A stretch of DNA of 64,000 bases, taken from the NCBI RefSeq assembly GCF_028463985.1, contig NZ_CP116766.1, positions 1,674,001-1,738,000 of the forward strand, in the 5' to 3' direction. Each line of letters opens with the position of its first letter. Within the stretch, counting starts at the first letter, position 1. A model generated the notes under the pieces. It worked only from the letters and a program-made list of their open reading frames with translations. It was not told where the DNA came from and ran no database searches. Position numbers and translations under genes: made by a program. Source of the DNA: Neisseria lisongii (GTDB lineage Bacteria > Pseudomonadota > Gammaproteobacteria > Burkholderiales > Neisseriaceae). Below, one piece after another: positions 38,774 to 47,485 of this stretch.

Positions 38774-39640
38774 TTACCGCAGCAATTCATCGGTAATCTT
38801 CTGCAGCAAAGCCAAACGGTCGGGGCGGATTTCGCCGGTTTCCGCCGCCTGTTTGACACGGCAGCCGGGTTCGGCACGGTGGGTGCAGTTGTGGAAGCGG
38901 CATTGTCCGGCAAGATGTTTCAAATCGGGGAAATAGCCGATTAAATCCGCCGCTTCGAGATGATACAGCCCGAATTCCTGCAAACCGGGGGAATCGATTA
39001 AATGCGTGCCGCCGTCCAAATCATAGAGTTGGGCGTGGGTGGTGGTGTGTTTGCCCGAATCGAGGGCGGTGGAAATTTCGCCGGTGCGGGCGGCGGCGTT
39101 GCCCAAGAGGGCATTGGTCAGCGTGGATTTGCCCATGCCGCTCTGACCCAGCAGAATATTGGTGCGCCCCGCCATCAGCGGCTTGAGCGTGTCCGCCCCG
39201 TCTAGCGCACAGGTTTCGACCAGCGGATAACCCAAGGTTTGATAAAACGCCAGCTTTTCCCGCCACACGGCGGTTTCGGGCAAATCGGCTTTGTTCAACA
39301 CAATAACGGCATCAATCTGTGCCGCCTCCGCCGCCAGCAGCGCCCGCTGGACAAACGTCTCACTCGGACTGGGCGAAGCCGCCAACACGATAAACAGCCG
39401 ATCGACATTGGCGGCAATCAGCTTGGTTTTCCAAGCGTCTTGGCGGTAAAGCAGGCTTTGGCGGGGCAGAAAATCCTCAATCACCGCCTGCTCGCCGTTA
39501 ATCGGACTGATACGGACAAAATCGCCGCAGGCAAAATCGACCCGCTTTTTGCGGGTGGTGGCATCATAAGTTTTGCCGTCTTGAGTGCGGACGATATAGC
39601 GGCGGCCGTAGCTGGTGATGATTTGGGCGGTATCGCTCAT
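38774..39640 (-). CDS. rsgA: Ribosome small subunit-dependent GTPase A
   Basis: A 288-aa circularly permuted GTPase for late 30S assembly. It has an N-terminal OB-fold (GRRYIVRTQDGKTYDATTRKK), then motifs G4 (LNKADL), G1 (GQSGMGKSTLTNALLG) and G3 (IDSPGLQEF). A C-terminal zinc-binding region follows (CRFHNCTHRAEPGCRV). The ATG at 39640 is preferred; a TTG at 39652 is open in frame. The upstream neighbour is a possible horizontally acquired small gene. Confidence 0.94.
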   Translation of the reverse strand: MSDTAQIITSYGRRYIVRTQDGKTYDATTRKKRVDFACGDFVRISPINGEQAVIEDFLPRQSLLYRQDAWKTKLIAANVDRLFIVLAASPSPSETFVQRALLAAEAAQIDAVIVLNKADLPETAVWREKLAFYQTLGYPLVETCALDGADTLKPLMAGRTNILLGQSGMGKSTLTNALLGNAAARTGEISTALDSGKHTTTHAQLYDLDGGTHLIDSPGLQEFGLYHLEAADLIGYFPDLKHLAGQCRFHNCTHRAEPGCRVKQAAETGEIRPDRLALLQKITDELLR

Positions 39641-39952
39641 ATTGGCAGTCAAACCCTGAGGTGGAAACGGCTTATTTTACAGAAATTCGGCAAGGCCGTC
39701 TGAAAATGTGTTGTTTATGGATAAAGCGAAAGTAGCGGGAAGGAATAGTAGATTAATATATCGTTACGAACTAAAATAATGAAAGAATTAGACATTTCTC
39801 TTAATATAGAAATTCCGATTCTAAAGAGAACATTCAATATTCTTGCAACCACAGCATATCTCTGCGCTAAGCACAATTTAAAAATAGTGCTTTATGCAGC
39901 CCGTAACGTACATACAACAAAGTATAGCGAAATAACTAATCAAGGAGACAAA

Positions 39953-40153
39953 ATGCTCAAAAGAATAAGAATGCTTAAAAAGACAAAAAGGCTCAAGAAA
40001 ACAAACATGCATTGGCGTGTCGTTTTTCAAAGAGCAGGGGCAGGCAGGAACAATCGTGATGCTACTCAAGTTTTTGTTAAAACAGCAGCAGAGGCAAAAA
40101 GGATTATCAGGCGGAAATATAAAGCACGCATTATCTCTTGCAAGCCTACTTAA
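39953..40153 (+). CDS. Small highly basic protein of unknown function, 66 aa
   Basis: MLKRIRMLKKTKRLKKTNM begins it; the rest is HWRVVFQRAGAGRNNRDATQ, VFVKTAAEAKRIIRRKYKA and RIISCKPT. About a third of residues are Lys or Arg. A perfect AAGGAG lies 7 bases before this ATG, so I prefer it over an earlier in-frame ATG at 39779 with no ribosome site. The second half (beta strand, helix, beta strand) looks folded and could bind nucleic acid; that is inference. It is AT-rich, flanked by DUS, and unlike its neighbours in composition. Confidence 0.55.
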   Translation: MLKRIRMLKKTKRLKKTNMHWRVVFQRAGAGRNNRDATQVFVKTAAEAKRIIRRKYKARIISCKPT

Positions 40154-40199
40154 AACATAAAGCAAATGTGGGGTGTGAGTAAACACATTACACACAAAT

Positions 40200-40260
40200 G
40201 CCGTCTGAAAATCGATTTTAGCTTCGCAGAAACCCGCTTGGCTCGTTTTCAGACGGCATG
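40200..40260. repeat. Mosaic DUS inverted pair / terminator
   Basis: ATGCCGTCTGAAAATCG, TTTTAGCTTCGCAGAAACCC, GCTTGGCTCG, TTTTCAGACGGCAT. Two outer DUS copies form a stem around one mosaic module. It lies between convergent genes (the small basic protein and purB) and could terminate both. Confidence 0.7.
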
Positions 40261-40299
40261 TTTTTTAATTTTTCAATCAAACCAATCAGTTAAAACCCA

Positions 40300-41670
40300 T
40301 CAGATCCGTTTGGCCAATTCTTCCGCTTTGCCCACATAGCCTGCAGGGGTCAGCGCCAGCAGTGCGGTTTTGGCTTCGCTTGGAATATCAAGGGCTTCGA
40401 TAAAGGTTTTCAGCACTTCGGGCGTGATGCCGTCTTTGCCGCGGGTGAGGTCTTTCAGTTTTTCATACGGATTGGCGACACCGTAGCGGCGCATTACGGT
40501 TTGAATCGGTTCGGCCAAGAGTTCCCAAGTGGCGTTCAGATCGGCGGCAAGGGCGGCGGGGTTGGGTTCGAGCTTGTTCAGGCCGCGCAGGTGGGCGGTG
40601 AAGCCGAGAACGGTGTAGCCGACACCGACACCCATATTGCGCAAAACGGTGCTGTCGGTCAAATCGCGTTGCCAGCGGGACACGGGCAGTTTTTCCGCCA
40701 AAAAGCCCAACACGGCGTTGGCCATACCGAGGTTGCCTTCGGAATTTTCAAAGTCGATGGGATTGACTTTGTGCGGCATGGTCGATGAGCCGACTTCGCC
40801 CGCTTTGACTTTTTGTTTGAAATAACCCAGTGAAATATAGCCCCACACATCTCGGTTGAAATCGATCAGAATGGTATTGACACGGCTGACGGTTTGGAAC
40901 AGTTCCGCCATGTAGTCGTGCGGCTCGATTTGAATGGTGTAGGGGTTGAAGGTGAGGCCGAGCGACTGTTCGACAAAGCGGCGGCAGTGGTTTTCCCAAT
41001 CGATGTCGGGATAAGCGACCATGTGCGCATTGTAGTTGCCGACTGCACCGTTGATTTTGCCTAAAAATTCCTGTTTGCCCAACAATTCGGCTTGGCGCTG
41101 CAGGCGGTACACGACGTTGGCGATTTCTTTGCCCAGCGTGGTCGGGGTGGCAGGTTGGCCGTGGGTGCGGCTCATCATGGGAACGGCGGCGAGTTCGTGC
41201 GCCATTTCGGTAAGTTTGGCAATGATTTCATTGAGCTTCGGCAACAAGACATCGTTGCGGGCTTCCTGCAGCATCAAGGCGTGCGACAGATTGTTGATGT
41301 CTTCGCTGGTGCAGGCAAAATGGATAAATTCGGCAGCGGCGGCAACTTCGGCAACCTCGGCAAAACGCTGCTTGAGCCAATATTCGATGGCTTTTACGTC
41401 GTGATTGGTGGTGGCTTCGATGGCTTTGACCGCTGCGGCATCTTCCAGCGAGAAACCGGCAATTACCCGATCGATTTCCGCCAGCGTGGCTTCGCCAAAT
41501 GCCGGCACTTCGGCGATTTTCGGTTCGGCAGCCAAGGCTTTGAGCCATTCCAATTCGACTTTGACACGGGCTTTCATCAGGCCGTATTCGGAAAAAATCG
41601 GGCGCAGGGTTTCTACGGATTTGGCGTAGCGGCCGTCAAGCGGGGAAAGGGCGGCAATCGGATTAATCAT
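40300..41670 (-). CDS. purB: Adenylosuccinate lyase
   Basis: A 456-aa fumarase/aspartase superfamily enzyme acting twice in purine synthesis (SAICAR and adenylosuccinate cleavage). The signature loop is GEVGSSTMPHKVNPIDFENSEG. N-terminal LSPLDGRYAKSVETLRPIFSEYG, THGQPATPTTLGKE and the ATTNHDVKAIEYWL block match the E. coli-type PurB of 456 aa. Confidence 0.97.
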   Translation of the reverse strand: MINPIAALSPLDGRYAKSVETLRPIFSEYGLMKARVKVELEWLKALAAEPKIAEVPAFGEATLAEIDRVIAGFSLEDAAAVKAIEATTNHDVKAIEYWLKQRFAEVAEVAAAAEFIHFACTSEDINNLSHALMLQEARNDVLLPKLNEIIAKLTEMAHELAAVPMMSRTHGQPATPTTLGKEIANVVYRLQRQAELLGKQEFLGKINGAVGNYNAHMVAYPDIDWENHCRRFVEQSLGLTFNPYTIQIEPHDYMAELFQTVSRVNTILIDFNRDVWGYISLGYFKQKVKAGEVGSSTMPHKVNPIDFENSEGNLGMANAVLGFLAEKLPVSRWQRDLTDSTVLRNMGVGVGYTVLGFTAHLRGLNKLEPNPAALAADLNATWELLAEPIQTVMRRYGVANPYEKLKDLTRGKDGITPEVLKTFIEALDIPSEAKTALLALTPAGYVGKAEELAKRI

Positions 41671-41940
41671 GTTGCGGTTCCTGTGAGCTGAAAAGAGAAA
41701 GAAAAACGGGCGGCGCAGAGACTCGCCGGATGGTCGGCATTATACCTGATTTTACGGCGTTTCGGTTTGGCAGCGTGTGAAAATAAACGTGGAATTGTTG
41801 ACAATCAGGCCGTCTGAAAACGGGAGATTGCCGATGATTGCGGGTTTGGCAGCGAACCATGCTTCGCCCACCCCTTTTCCACCGATGAGACGAGGGAACA
41901 GATTGCAGAATGGATTGGGTATCAGCGTGTTTCGACCACA

Positions 41941-41972
41941 AAAAAGCGGACAATACATTGTCCGCTTTTTTT
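41941..41972 (-). terminator. Terminator of prfB
   Basis: AAAAAGCGGACAATACATTG, then TCCGCTTTTTTT: a 13-bp near-symmetrical stem flanked by A- and T-runs, able to work in either direction. It lies about 55 bases past prfB. Confidence 0.8.
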
Positions 41973-41985
41973 CTTTCGCTTGCCA

Positions 41986-42018
41986 TGCCGTCTGAAAACT
42001 GCATTTTCAGACGGCATG
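41986..42018. terminator. DUS inverted pair downstream of prfB
   Basis: ATGCCGTCTGAAAACTG faces CATTTTCAGACGGCAT, within 10 bases of the prfB stop codon. Confidence 0.65.
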
Positions 42019-42027
42019 TCCCGATAG

Positions 42028-43131
42028 TTACACGCCCTGTTTCAGGCTGGCTTCGATGAAGCCGTCCAAATCGCCGTCCAACACGGCTTTGGTATTGCCG
42101 ACTTCGTGGCCGGTGCGCAAGTCTTTAATGCGTGAGGAATCCAAAACATAGGAACGAATCTGGCTACCCCAACCCACATCGGACTTGCCCTCTTCCAGAG
42201 CCTGTTTTTCCTCGTTGCGTTTGCGCATTTCCAACTCATACAACTTGGCTTTCAGCATATCCATCGCCGCCGCTTTGTTGGCGTGTTGCGAACGGTCGTT
42301 TTGGCACTGCACCACAATCCCCGTCGGTTCGTGGGTAATGCGCACCGCCGAATCGGTTTTATTGATGTGCTGACCGCCTGCGCCCGAAGCACGATAAGTG
42401 TCGATACGCAAATCGGCAGGGTTAATTTCGATTTCGATGGAATCGTCGATTTCGGGATAAACGAACACGGACGCAAACGAGGTATGGCGTTTGTTGTTCG
42501 AGTCAAACGGCGAGTAGCGCACCAAGCGGTGAACGCCGGTTTCGGTGCGCAGCAGGCCGTAGGCGTATTCGCCTTCCAAGCGGATGGTGGCACGGTTGAT
42601 ACCGGCGATTTCGCCGTCGTCTTCTTCGAGAATTTCCAGCTTGAAGCCTTTGCGTTCGGCGTAGCGGCTGTACATACGCAACAGCATACCCGCCCAGTCT
42701 TCCGCTTCCGTACCGCCTGCGCCGGCGGTAATGTCGATAAAGCAGTTGTTCGGGTCGGCAGGCTGGTTGAACATCCGTTTGAATTCCAAATCCGCCATCT
42801 GTTTTTCCAAACCGGCAACGTCTTCCTGAATGGCGGCGAAACCTTCTTCGTCGTTCTCTTCGATGGTCATCTCGATCAACATACGGTTGTCGTCGATACC
42901 GGTGGCGATGGTGTCGAGCGTCAGCACGATGCCTTCGAGGATTTTGCGTTCTTTACCGATTTCTTGGGCGCGTTTGGGGTCGTTCCACAATTCGGGATCT
43001 TCCGACAGGCCGATGACTTCTTCAAGGCGTTCTTTTTTGCCTTGGTAGTCCATATAGACACGGATGTCAGCGCTGCGGCGTTCCAAGTCGTCGAGCGTAT
43101 TATTGAGCTGATTGATTACTTCGGCTTCCAT
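42028..43131 (-). CDS. prfB: Peptide chain release factor 2, encoded without a frameshift
   Basis: A 367-aa class I release factor for UAA/UGA. The SPF recognition motif (RYSPFDSNNKRHTSFASV) and the catalytic GGQ loop (ASGAGGQHINKTDSAVRITH) are intact. In E. coli and many bacteria, an in-frame UGA near codon 26 demands +1 frameshifting. Here the matching site reads TATATGGACTACC (Val-Tyr-Met-Asp-Tyr), so the gene is continuous. Autoregulation by UGA frameshifting is therefore absent. Confidence 0.96.
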   Translation of the reverse strand: MEAEVINQLNNTLDDLERRSADIRVYMDYQGKKERLEEVIGLSEDPELWNDPKRAQEIGKERKILEGIVLTLDTIATGIDDNRMLIEMTIEENDEEGFAAIQEDVAGLEKQMADLEFKRMFNQPADPNNCFIDITAGAGGTEAEDWAGMLLRMYSRYAERKGFKLEILEEDDGEIAGINRATIRLEGEYAYGLLRTETGVHRLVRYSPFDSNNKRHTSFASVFVYPEIDDSIEIEINPADLRIDTYRASGAGGQHINKTDSAVRITHEPTGIVVQCQNDRSQHANKAAAMDMLKAKLYELEMRKRNEEKQALEEGKSDVGWGSQIRSYVLDSSRIKDLRTGHEVGNTKAVLDGDLDGFIEASLKQGV

Positions 43132-43195
43132 GATTGTTTTTTGCTTTCAGATTTTTAGGCGGGTATTGTAATGGATTTACACGGTTTTTTCTATG

Positions 43196-43264
43196 CCGTC
43201 TGAAAACGGCCATACGGCTGAAATCCTTGTACCGTTGTTGCTTCAAACGGATTTTCAGACGGCA
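43196..43264. terminator. DUS inverted pair between mazF-like gene and prfB
   Basis: GCCGTCTGAAAACGG and GGATTTTCAGACGGC enclose about 40 bases. The right copy adjoins the toxin stop codon and may end the mazEF transcript. Confidence 0.6.
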
Positions 43265-43606
43265 TTACAATTCTAAAATGGCTTCGATTCGGGATAATAC
43301 GTCCTGCAATACATAATCAGGAACTTTTTCTTTCAAAACAGCCCGGCGTTCTTTCCAATCCAAAGATTTGAGCTGATGGCAGTGAATGTTACCCTGCAAA
43401 ACCGTACCGGCACCGAGCAAAGTAGAAAGCATGCCCCGTGCGGTGTCGGCCTTGCCTTGCGAAATCGGGCAGGCAAACACCAAGCCGATTTTCTGATTGA
43501 AGGCTTTGGACGAGAGTACCAACGCAAAATGATTGCCTTTCATTTCCCGACCCGAAGCCGGATCGAATTGAAGATGGATAATGTCGCCTTTGTCGGGAAT
43601 ATACAT
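43265..43606 (-). CDS. MazF/PemK-type endoribonuclease toxin
   Basis: A 113-aa member of the MazF/PemK/ChpB family. Conserved blocks are GDIIHLQFDPASGREMKGNH (with Arg of the active site region), FALVLSSKAFNQKIGLVFACPIS and LDWKERRAVLKEKVPDYVLQDV. It overlaps the antitoxin gene by one base, the usual toxin-second arrangement. The toxin should cleave mRNA at short motifs; specificity cannot be read here. Confidence 0.88.
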   Translation of the reverse strand: MYIPDKGDIIHLQFDPASGREMKGNHFALVLSSKAFNQKIGLVFACPISQGKADTARGMLSTLLGAGTVLQGNIHCHQLKSLDWKERRAVLKEKVPDYVLQDVLSRIEAILEL

Positions 43607-43848
43607 TATTCGGCCACCTCTTTGCCGACCTCGGCCATTTCTTCCCAGCCCGCCACACGGGGGGCGGTTTCAGGTGTTTCCGCCAGCAGTTGGGCAAGGG
43701 TATAGCGGCGGCGCTTGGCAGCACGAATCACGATGGTATCGCCTTGGGCTTGCGTTTCCAATTCATCACCGATTTTCAGCCCGAGCTGGCTGATGATTTC
43801 TTTGGGAAAGCGGACGGCGGCGCTGTTGCCCCATTTTTGCAGTTTCAT
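43606..43848 (-). CDS. MazE/ChpS-type antitoxin (SpoVT-AbrB fold)
   Basis: An 80-aa protein. The N-terminal swapped-hairpin DNA-binding domain reads KLQKWGNSAAVRFPKEIISQ LGLKIGDELETQ in two adjacent segments. A C-terminal acidic tail (PRVAGWEEMAEVGKEVAE) should wrap the toxin. The start is the ATG at 43848 (MKLQKWGNS). The frame stays open to 43893, but that would place the start inside the operator palindrome. Confidence 0.88.
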   Translation of the reverse strand: MKLQKWGNSAAVRFPKEIISQLGLKIGDELETQAQGDTIVIRAAKRRRYTLAQLLAETPETAPRVAGWEEMAEVGKEVAE

Positions 43849-43872
43849 CTGAATCGCCTTTGCTTGTTTGAA

Positions 43873-43891
43873 GTATCTACATTGTAGATAC
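43873..43891 (-). promoter_or_regulatory. Palindromic operator of the mazEF-like operon
   Basis: GTATCTAC-ATT-GTAGATAC is a perfect 8+8 palindrome 25 bases before the antitoxin start codon. This is the expected autoregulatory site for the AbrB-fold antitoxin. Confidence 0.65.
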
Positions 43892-44096
43892 ATCGTGAGA
43901 CTTTGTCAAAACAGCGGCATAAGGCCGTCTGAAAACCGATATTTTGAACCTTGCGGCGGCTTTGCGGTATAGTGTCGGCAAACCGCTGTTCCCTGCAGGC
44001 AAACCGGCTTGTGGTAGAATCGGCAGCTCGGGTCGGGCGGCAGGTGTTGCCGTTGCGGCAGACTTATTAAGATTAAACATAAGGAGGCAAAGAAAA

Positions 44097-45878
44097 ATGG
44101 ATACTGCATTGCTGCTTTCTTTGGTGGTGGGGCTGGGGATTTTTGCCCAGTGGCTGGCTTGGTATCTCAAGCAGCCGTCTATCCTGTTTTTGTTGCTGAT
44201 CGGGATTCTGGCCGGACCGGTATTTCATTTTTTCAACCCGGATCAGGTGTTGGGCGATTTGCTGTTTCCGTTTATTTCGCTGGGCGTGGCGGTGATTCTG
44301 TTTGAAGGTGCGCTGACGCTGGAATTTAAGGAAATCAAGGGACACGGCCGGGTGGTGCAGCTTTTGGTAACGTTGGGGGCGTTGATTACCATCTGCGTGA
44401 TTTCTGCGGCGACGTATTCGCTGTTTGATGTGGATTTGAAAATCGCCGTGCTGTTCGGTGCGCTGGTATGTGTAACCGGTCCGACGGTGATTGCGCCGCT
44501 TCTGCGCAGCGTTCGACCCAGCAGCAATATTGCCAATGTGTTGAAATGGGAAGGGATTATTGTCGATCCCATCGGTGCGATTGCGGTGGTGTTGGTGTAT
44601 GAATACATTATTTCAGACGGCCATATCGAGCTTTTGACCTTCGGCAAAATCGTGGTATTGGCCGCCATTTTGGGCATGGCGGGCGCATTTGTGCTGGCGA
44701 AACTGGTGAAGAAACACTGGATTCCGGACTATCTGCGCAATGTGTTTACACTGTCGTATATCCTGATGATTTTCGCCCTGTCCAACTACATCGAATCCGA
44801 ATCCGGCCTGCTGACGATTACCATTTTGGGCGTGGCACTGGCCAACTGGAAAGGGTTTCCGAAAGACCACATTCTCGAATTTAAAGAATCGCTGACCGTT
44901 TTGCTGGTCTCCACGCTGTTTATCGTGCTGTCGGCACGGGTGGATTTGAACGCTTTGGCGGGGGTTGGCACGGCGGGTGTGATGCTGTTGCTGGTCGCAA
45001 TGTTTGTCGCCCGCCCGCTGGCGGTGTTTCTCTCTTCCATCGGCTCGAATCTGAGTGTGAACGAAAAACTGATGATCAGTTGGATCGGCCCGCGCGGGAT
45101 TGTGGCGGCGGCGATTTCTTCGCTGTTTGCCATCAAGCTGCAAGACAGCGGCCTGAAAGGTTCGGAACTGCTGGTGCCGCTGGTATTTACGATTATTATC
45201 GGCACAGTTCTGATTCAGGGTTTGAGCGCCAAATTTGTCGCCCGTTTATTGAATGTGCGGCAGGCGAAAAACAACGGTGTGCTGATTGTCGGTTCGAACA
45301 ATGTGGCACTGATGATTGCCAAGGCGCTGAAAGATTCGGGGATTGATGTATTGGTAGCGTTTCACAATTACGACGACATCGCCAAAGCCCGCATGATGGG
45401 TTTGCGCACTTATTACGGCAGCCCGATTTCCGCCCATGCCGACAGCCATCTCGACTTAATCGGCATCGGCAATCTGTTTGCGATGAGTACCGACCGCGAA
45501 CTCAACGGGCTTTCCGAGCTGCACTACCGCCACGATTTCGGTTCGAAAAACGTGTTCCGCCTGAAATTCAGCGAAGATGCGCAGCGTCGGGAAAAAGATG
45601 CCCGCCACGAAGAATACCGCTCGCGCTGGCTGTTTGACGAAGAGGCCACTTATACCAAGCTGGCGGGTATGCTGTCCAAAGGGGCGAAAGTCAAAATGAC
45701 CAACATCACCGAAAGCTACACGCTGGAGCAATATAAGGCGGACAACAAACATTTCGTGCCACTGTTTGCGGTGGACAAACAGGGCAACCTCAACGTTGCC
45801 CACGCCAACCAGCCGCTGAATATGCCGCACGGCAAACTCATCGCACTGGTGGGCGCAGAAGAAACCGCCGCAGCGTAA
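44097..45878 (+). CDS. Cation:proton antiporter with C-terminal TrkA-N (RCK) domain
   Basis: 593 aa. Residues about 1-395 hold 12-13 membrane spans typical of the CPA family: LLLSLVVGLGIFAQWLAWYL, LFGALVCVTGPTVIAPLLRS, GIIVDPIGAIAVVLVYEYII (the conserved Asp-Pro region) and ISWIGPRGIVAAAISSLFA. Residues about 405-540 form a TrkA-N/RCK nucleotide-binding domain (NGVLIVGSNNVALMIAKALK). It should exchange Na+ or K+ for H+ under nucleotide control. The start is ATG 44097 after AAGGAGG; the frame is open further upstream without a site. Confidence 0.88.
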   Translation: MDTALLLSLVVGLGIFAQWLAWYLKQPSILFLLLIGILAGPVFHFFNPDQVLGDLLFPFISLGVAVILFEGALTLEFKEIKGHGRVVQLLVTLGALITICVISAATYSLFDVDLKIAVLFGALVCVTGPTVIAPLLRSVRPSSNIANVLKWEGIIVDPIGAIAVVLVYEYIISDGHIELLTFGKIVVLAAILGMAGAFVLAKLVKKHWIPDYLRNVFTLSYILMIFALSNYIESESGLLTITILGVALANWKGFPKDHILEFKESLTVLLVSTLFIVLSARVDLNALAGVGTAGVMLLLVAMFVARPLAVFLSSIGSNLSVNEKLMISWIGPRGIVAAAISSLFAIKLQDSGLKGSELLVPLVFTIIIGTVLIQGLSAKFVARLLNVRQAKNNGVLIVGSNNVALMIAKALKDSGIDVLVAFHNYDDIAKARMMGLRTYYGSPISAHADSHLDLIGIGNLFAMSTDRELNGLSELHYRHDFGSKNVFRLKFSEDAQRREKDARHEEYRSRWLFDEEATYTKLAGMLSKGAKVKMTNITESYTLEQYKADNKHFVPLFAVDKQGNLNVAHANQPLNMPHGKLIALVGAEETAAA

Positions 45879-45909
45879 ACACTTAAACCTTTGAAATTTA
45901 AAATGCCCA

Positions 45910-45950
45910 AGGCCGTCTGAAAACCGAAAAACCCGATTTTCAGACGGCCT
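45910..45950 (+). terminator. DUS inverted-repeat terminator of the antiporter gene
   Basis: AGGCCGTCTGAAAACCG and GATTTTCAGACGGCCT followed by TTCT, 32 bases past the stop codon. Confidence 0.7.
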
Positions 45951-46029
45951 TTCTGTATCCGAATTGCCAAAACAAAATCAAATTAAATTTCTCAAAAAAT
46001 CATATTCACAAAAATAAATATCCTAATGT

Positions 46030-46058
46030 TTTACATTTAACGCAGATTATGCTAATTT
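46030..46058 (+). promoter_or_regulatory. Likely promoter of sstT
   Basis: TTTACA (46030-46035), a 17-base spacer and TAATTT (46053-46058) lie about 90 bp before the sstT start codon in an AT-rich stretch. Confidence 0.5.
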
Positions 46059-46148
46059 TCATCAAAGCAAACCAAATCCCCCCACAAAAAGTAAGATTTT
46101 ATTTTAGAATGTAATCCATTCTTAACAAAACTCTCAAGAGGATTCATT

Positions 46149-47369
46149 ATGGCAGGCAATCCACTCATGGACGCAGTCAACAGCGTCAGCTTGGTCAAGC
46201 AGATTGCAATCGGCTTGATATTGGGTATCTTGGTCGGCTGGACTGCGCCCGAAATCGGCAACGGTGTCGGACTGCTCGGCACACTGTTTGTCGGCGCACT
46301 CAAAGCCGTTGCACCGATATTGGTGTTTGTCTTGGTTATGTCCGCCGTTGCCCAACACCGCAAAGGCAGTGAAGCACACATCAAACCAATTATCCTTCTG
46401 TATCTGATCGGCACATTTTCCGCCGCATTTATCGCCGTGATTGCCAGCATGGCGTTTCCGACCCACATCGTATTGGCCAGCGCCGGCGACGTTTCCACCG
46501 CACCGCCTTCCGGCATTGTATCCGTATTGAAAACCCTGCTGCTGAATCTGGTTGCCAACCCGATCAGCGCCATCGCCAATGCCAACTACATCGGCATTCT
46601 GGCATGGGCGCTGGTATTGGGTGCCGCCCTGCGCCACCACGGCTCGGACACCACCCGCCAAGTGGCCGCCGACTTGGCAGATACCGTGTCCACAGTCGTA
46701 AAATGGGTCATCAAATTTGCCCCGCTGGGCATTTTCGGACTGGTCGCCTCAACCGTTGCCGAAACCGGTTTCTCCGCCTTAGCAAGCTATGCCAAACTGC
46801 TGGCAGTCCTGCTCGGCTGTATGCTGTTTATCGCCTTGGTGGTGAACCCGCTGATTGTGTGGACACAAATCCGCCGCAACCCCTATCCGCTGACACTGAT
46901 GTGCCTGCGCGAAAGCGGCATCACCGCCTTCTTCACCCGCTCTTCCGCCGCCAATATTCCGGTGAACATGGCGCTGGCGAAAAAACTCAATCTGCACGAA
47001 GACACTTATTCAATTTCGATTCCGCTGGGCGCAACCATCAACATGGCAGGCGCAGCGATTACCATTACCGTGCTGACCATGGCCGCCGCCCATACTTTGG
47101 GCATTCACGTTGATTTCCTGACCGCCCTGCTGTTGAGCCTGATGGCAACAATCGGCGCCTGCGGTGCGTCCGGCGTAGCAGGCGGCTCGCTGCTGCTGAT
47201 CCCGATGGCGTGCAGCCTGTTCGGCATTTCCGACGATGTCGCCATGCAGGTCGTCGCCGTCGGCTTCATCATCGGCGTGATCCAAGACTCCGCCGAAACA
47301 GCGCTGAACTCGTCCACCGACGTACTGTTTACCGCCGCCGCAGATTTAGGCCGTCAAAAACAGCAATAA
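46149..47369 (+). CDS. sstT: Serine/threonine:sodium symporter SstT
   Basis: A 406-aa dicarboxylate/amino acid:cation symporter family member. Typical stretches are QIAIGLILGILVGWTAPEIG, the re-entrant loop region TAFFTRSSAANIPVNMALAK, SIPLGATINMAGAAITITVL and IQDSAETALNSSTDVLFTAA. The length fits SstT closely. It imports serine and threonine with Na+. It has its own promoter-like sequence and terminator. Confidence 0.95.
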   Translation: MAGNPLMDAVNSVSLVKQIAIGLILGILVGWTAPEIGNGVGLLGTLFVGALKAVAPILVFVLVMSAVAQHRKGSEAHIKPIILLYLIGTFSAAFIAVIASMAFPTHIVLASAGDVSTAPPSGIVSVLKTLLLNLVANPISAIANANYIGILAWALVLGAALRHHGSDTTRQVAADLADTVSTVVKWVIKFAPLGIFGLVASTVAETGFSALASYAKLLAVLLGCMLFIALVVNPLIVWTQIRRNPYPLTLMCLRESGITAFFTRSSAANIPVNMALAKKLNLHEDTYSISIPLGATINMAGAAITITVLTMAAAHTLGIHVDFLTALLLSLMATIGACGASGVAGGSLLLIPMACSLFGISDDVAMQVVAVGFIIGVIQDSAETALNSSTDVLFTAAADLGRQKQQ

Positions 47370-47389
47370 ATCCGCAAACCAACCGACAA

Positions 47390-47422
47390 AAACAGGCAAC
47401 GTTCAAAGTTGCCTGTTTTTTA
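47390..47422 (+). terminator. Rho-independent terminator of sstT
   Basis: AACAGGCAAC, loop GTTCAAA, GTTGCCTGTT then TTTT, 20 bases past the stop codon. Confidence 0.85.
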
Positions 47423-47437
47423 GAAACTATACAAGCA

Positions 47438-47470
47438 AGGCCGTCTGAAAACCTGATTTTCAGACGGCCT
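47438..47470. terminator. DUS inverted-repeat terminator
   Basis: AGGCCGTCTGAAAACC and GATTTTCAGACGGCCT lie between sstT and the convergent Lrp-type gene. It most likely terminates the regulator. Confidence 0.7.
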
Positions 47471-47485
47471 TGCTTTTTTATTGAT

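Larger units (their letters stand above)
41671..42027. other. Spacer between purB and prfB
   Basis: No gene. It contains a DUS at 41809, a decayed GC-arm remnant (GCCCACCCCTTTTCCACCG at about 41868), the prfB terminator and a DUS inverted pair. Confidence 0.6.

Noticed and set aside
39779..39952. Longer form of the small basic protein starting at 39779
   Set aside because: No ribosome site before this ATG, whereas the ATG at 39953 has a perfect one. It remains possible.
43849..43893. Longer antitoxin start at 43893
   Set aside because: It would put the start codon within the operator palindrome and add residues not found in the AbrB-fold family.
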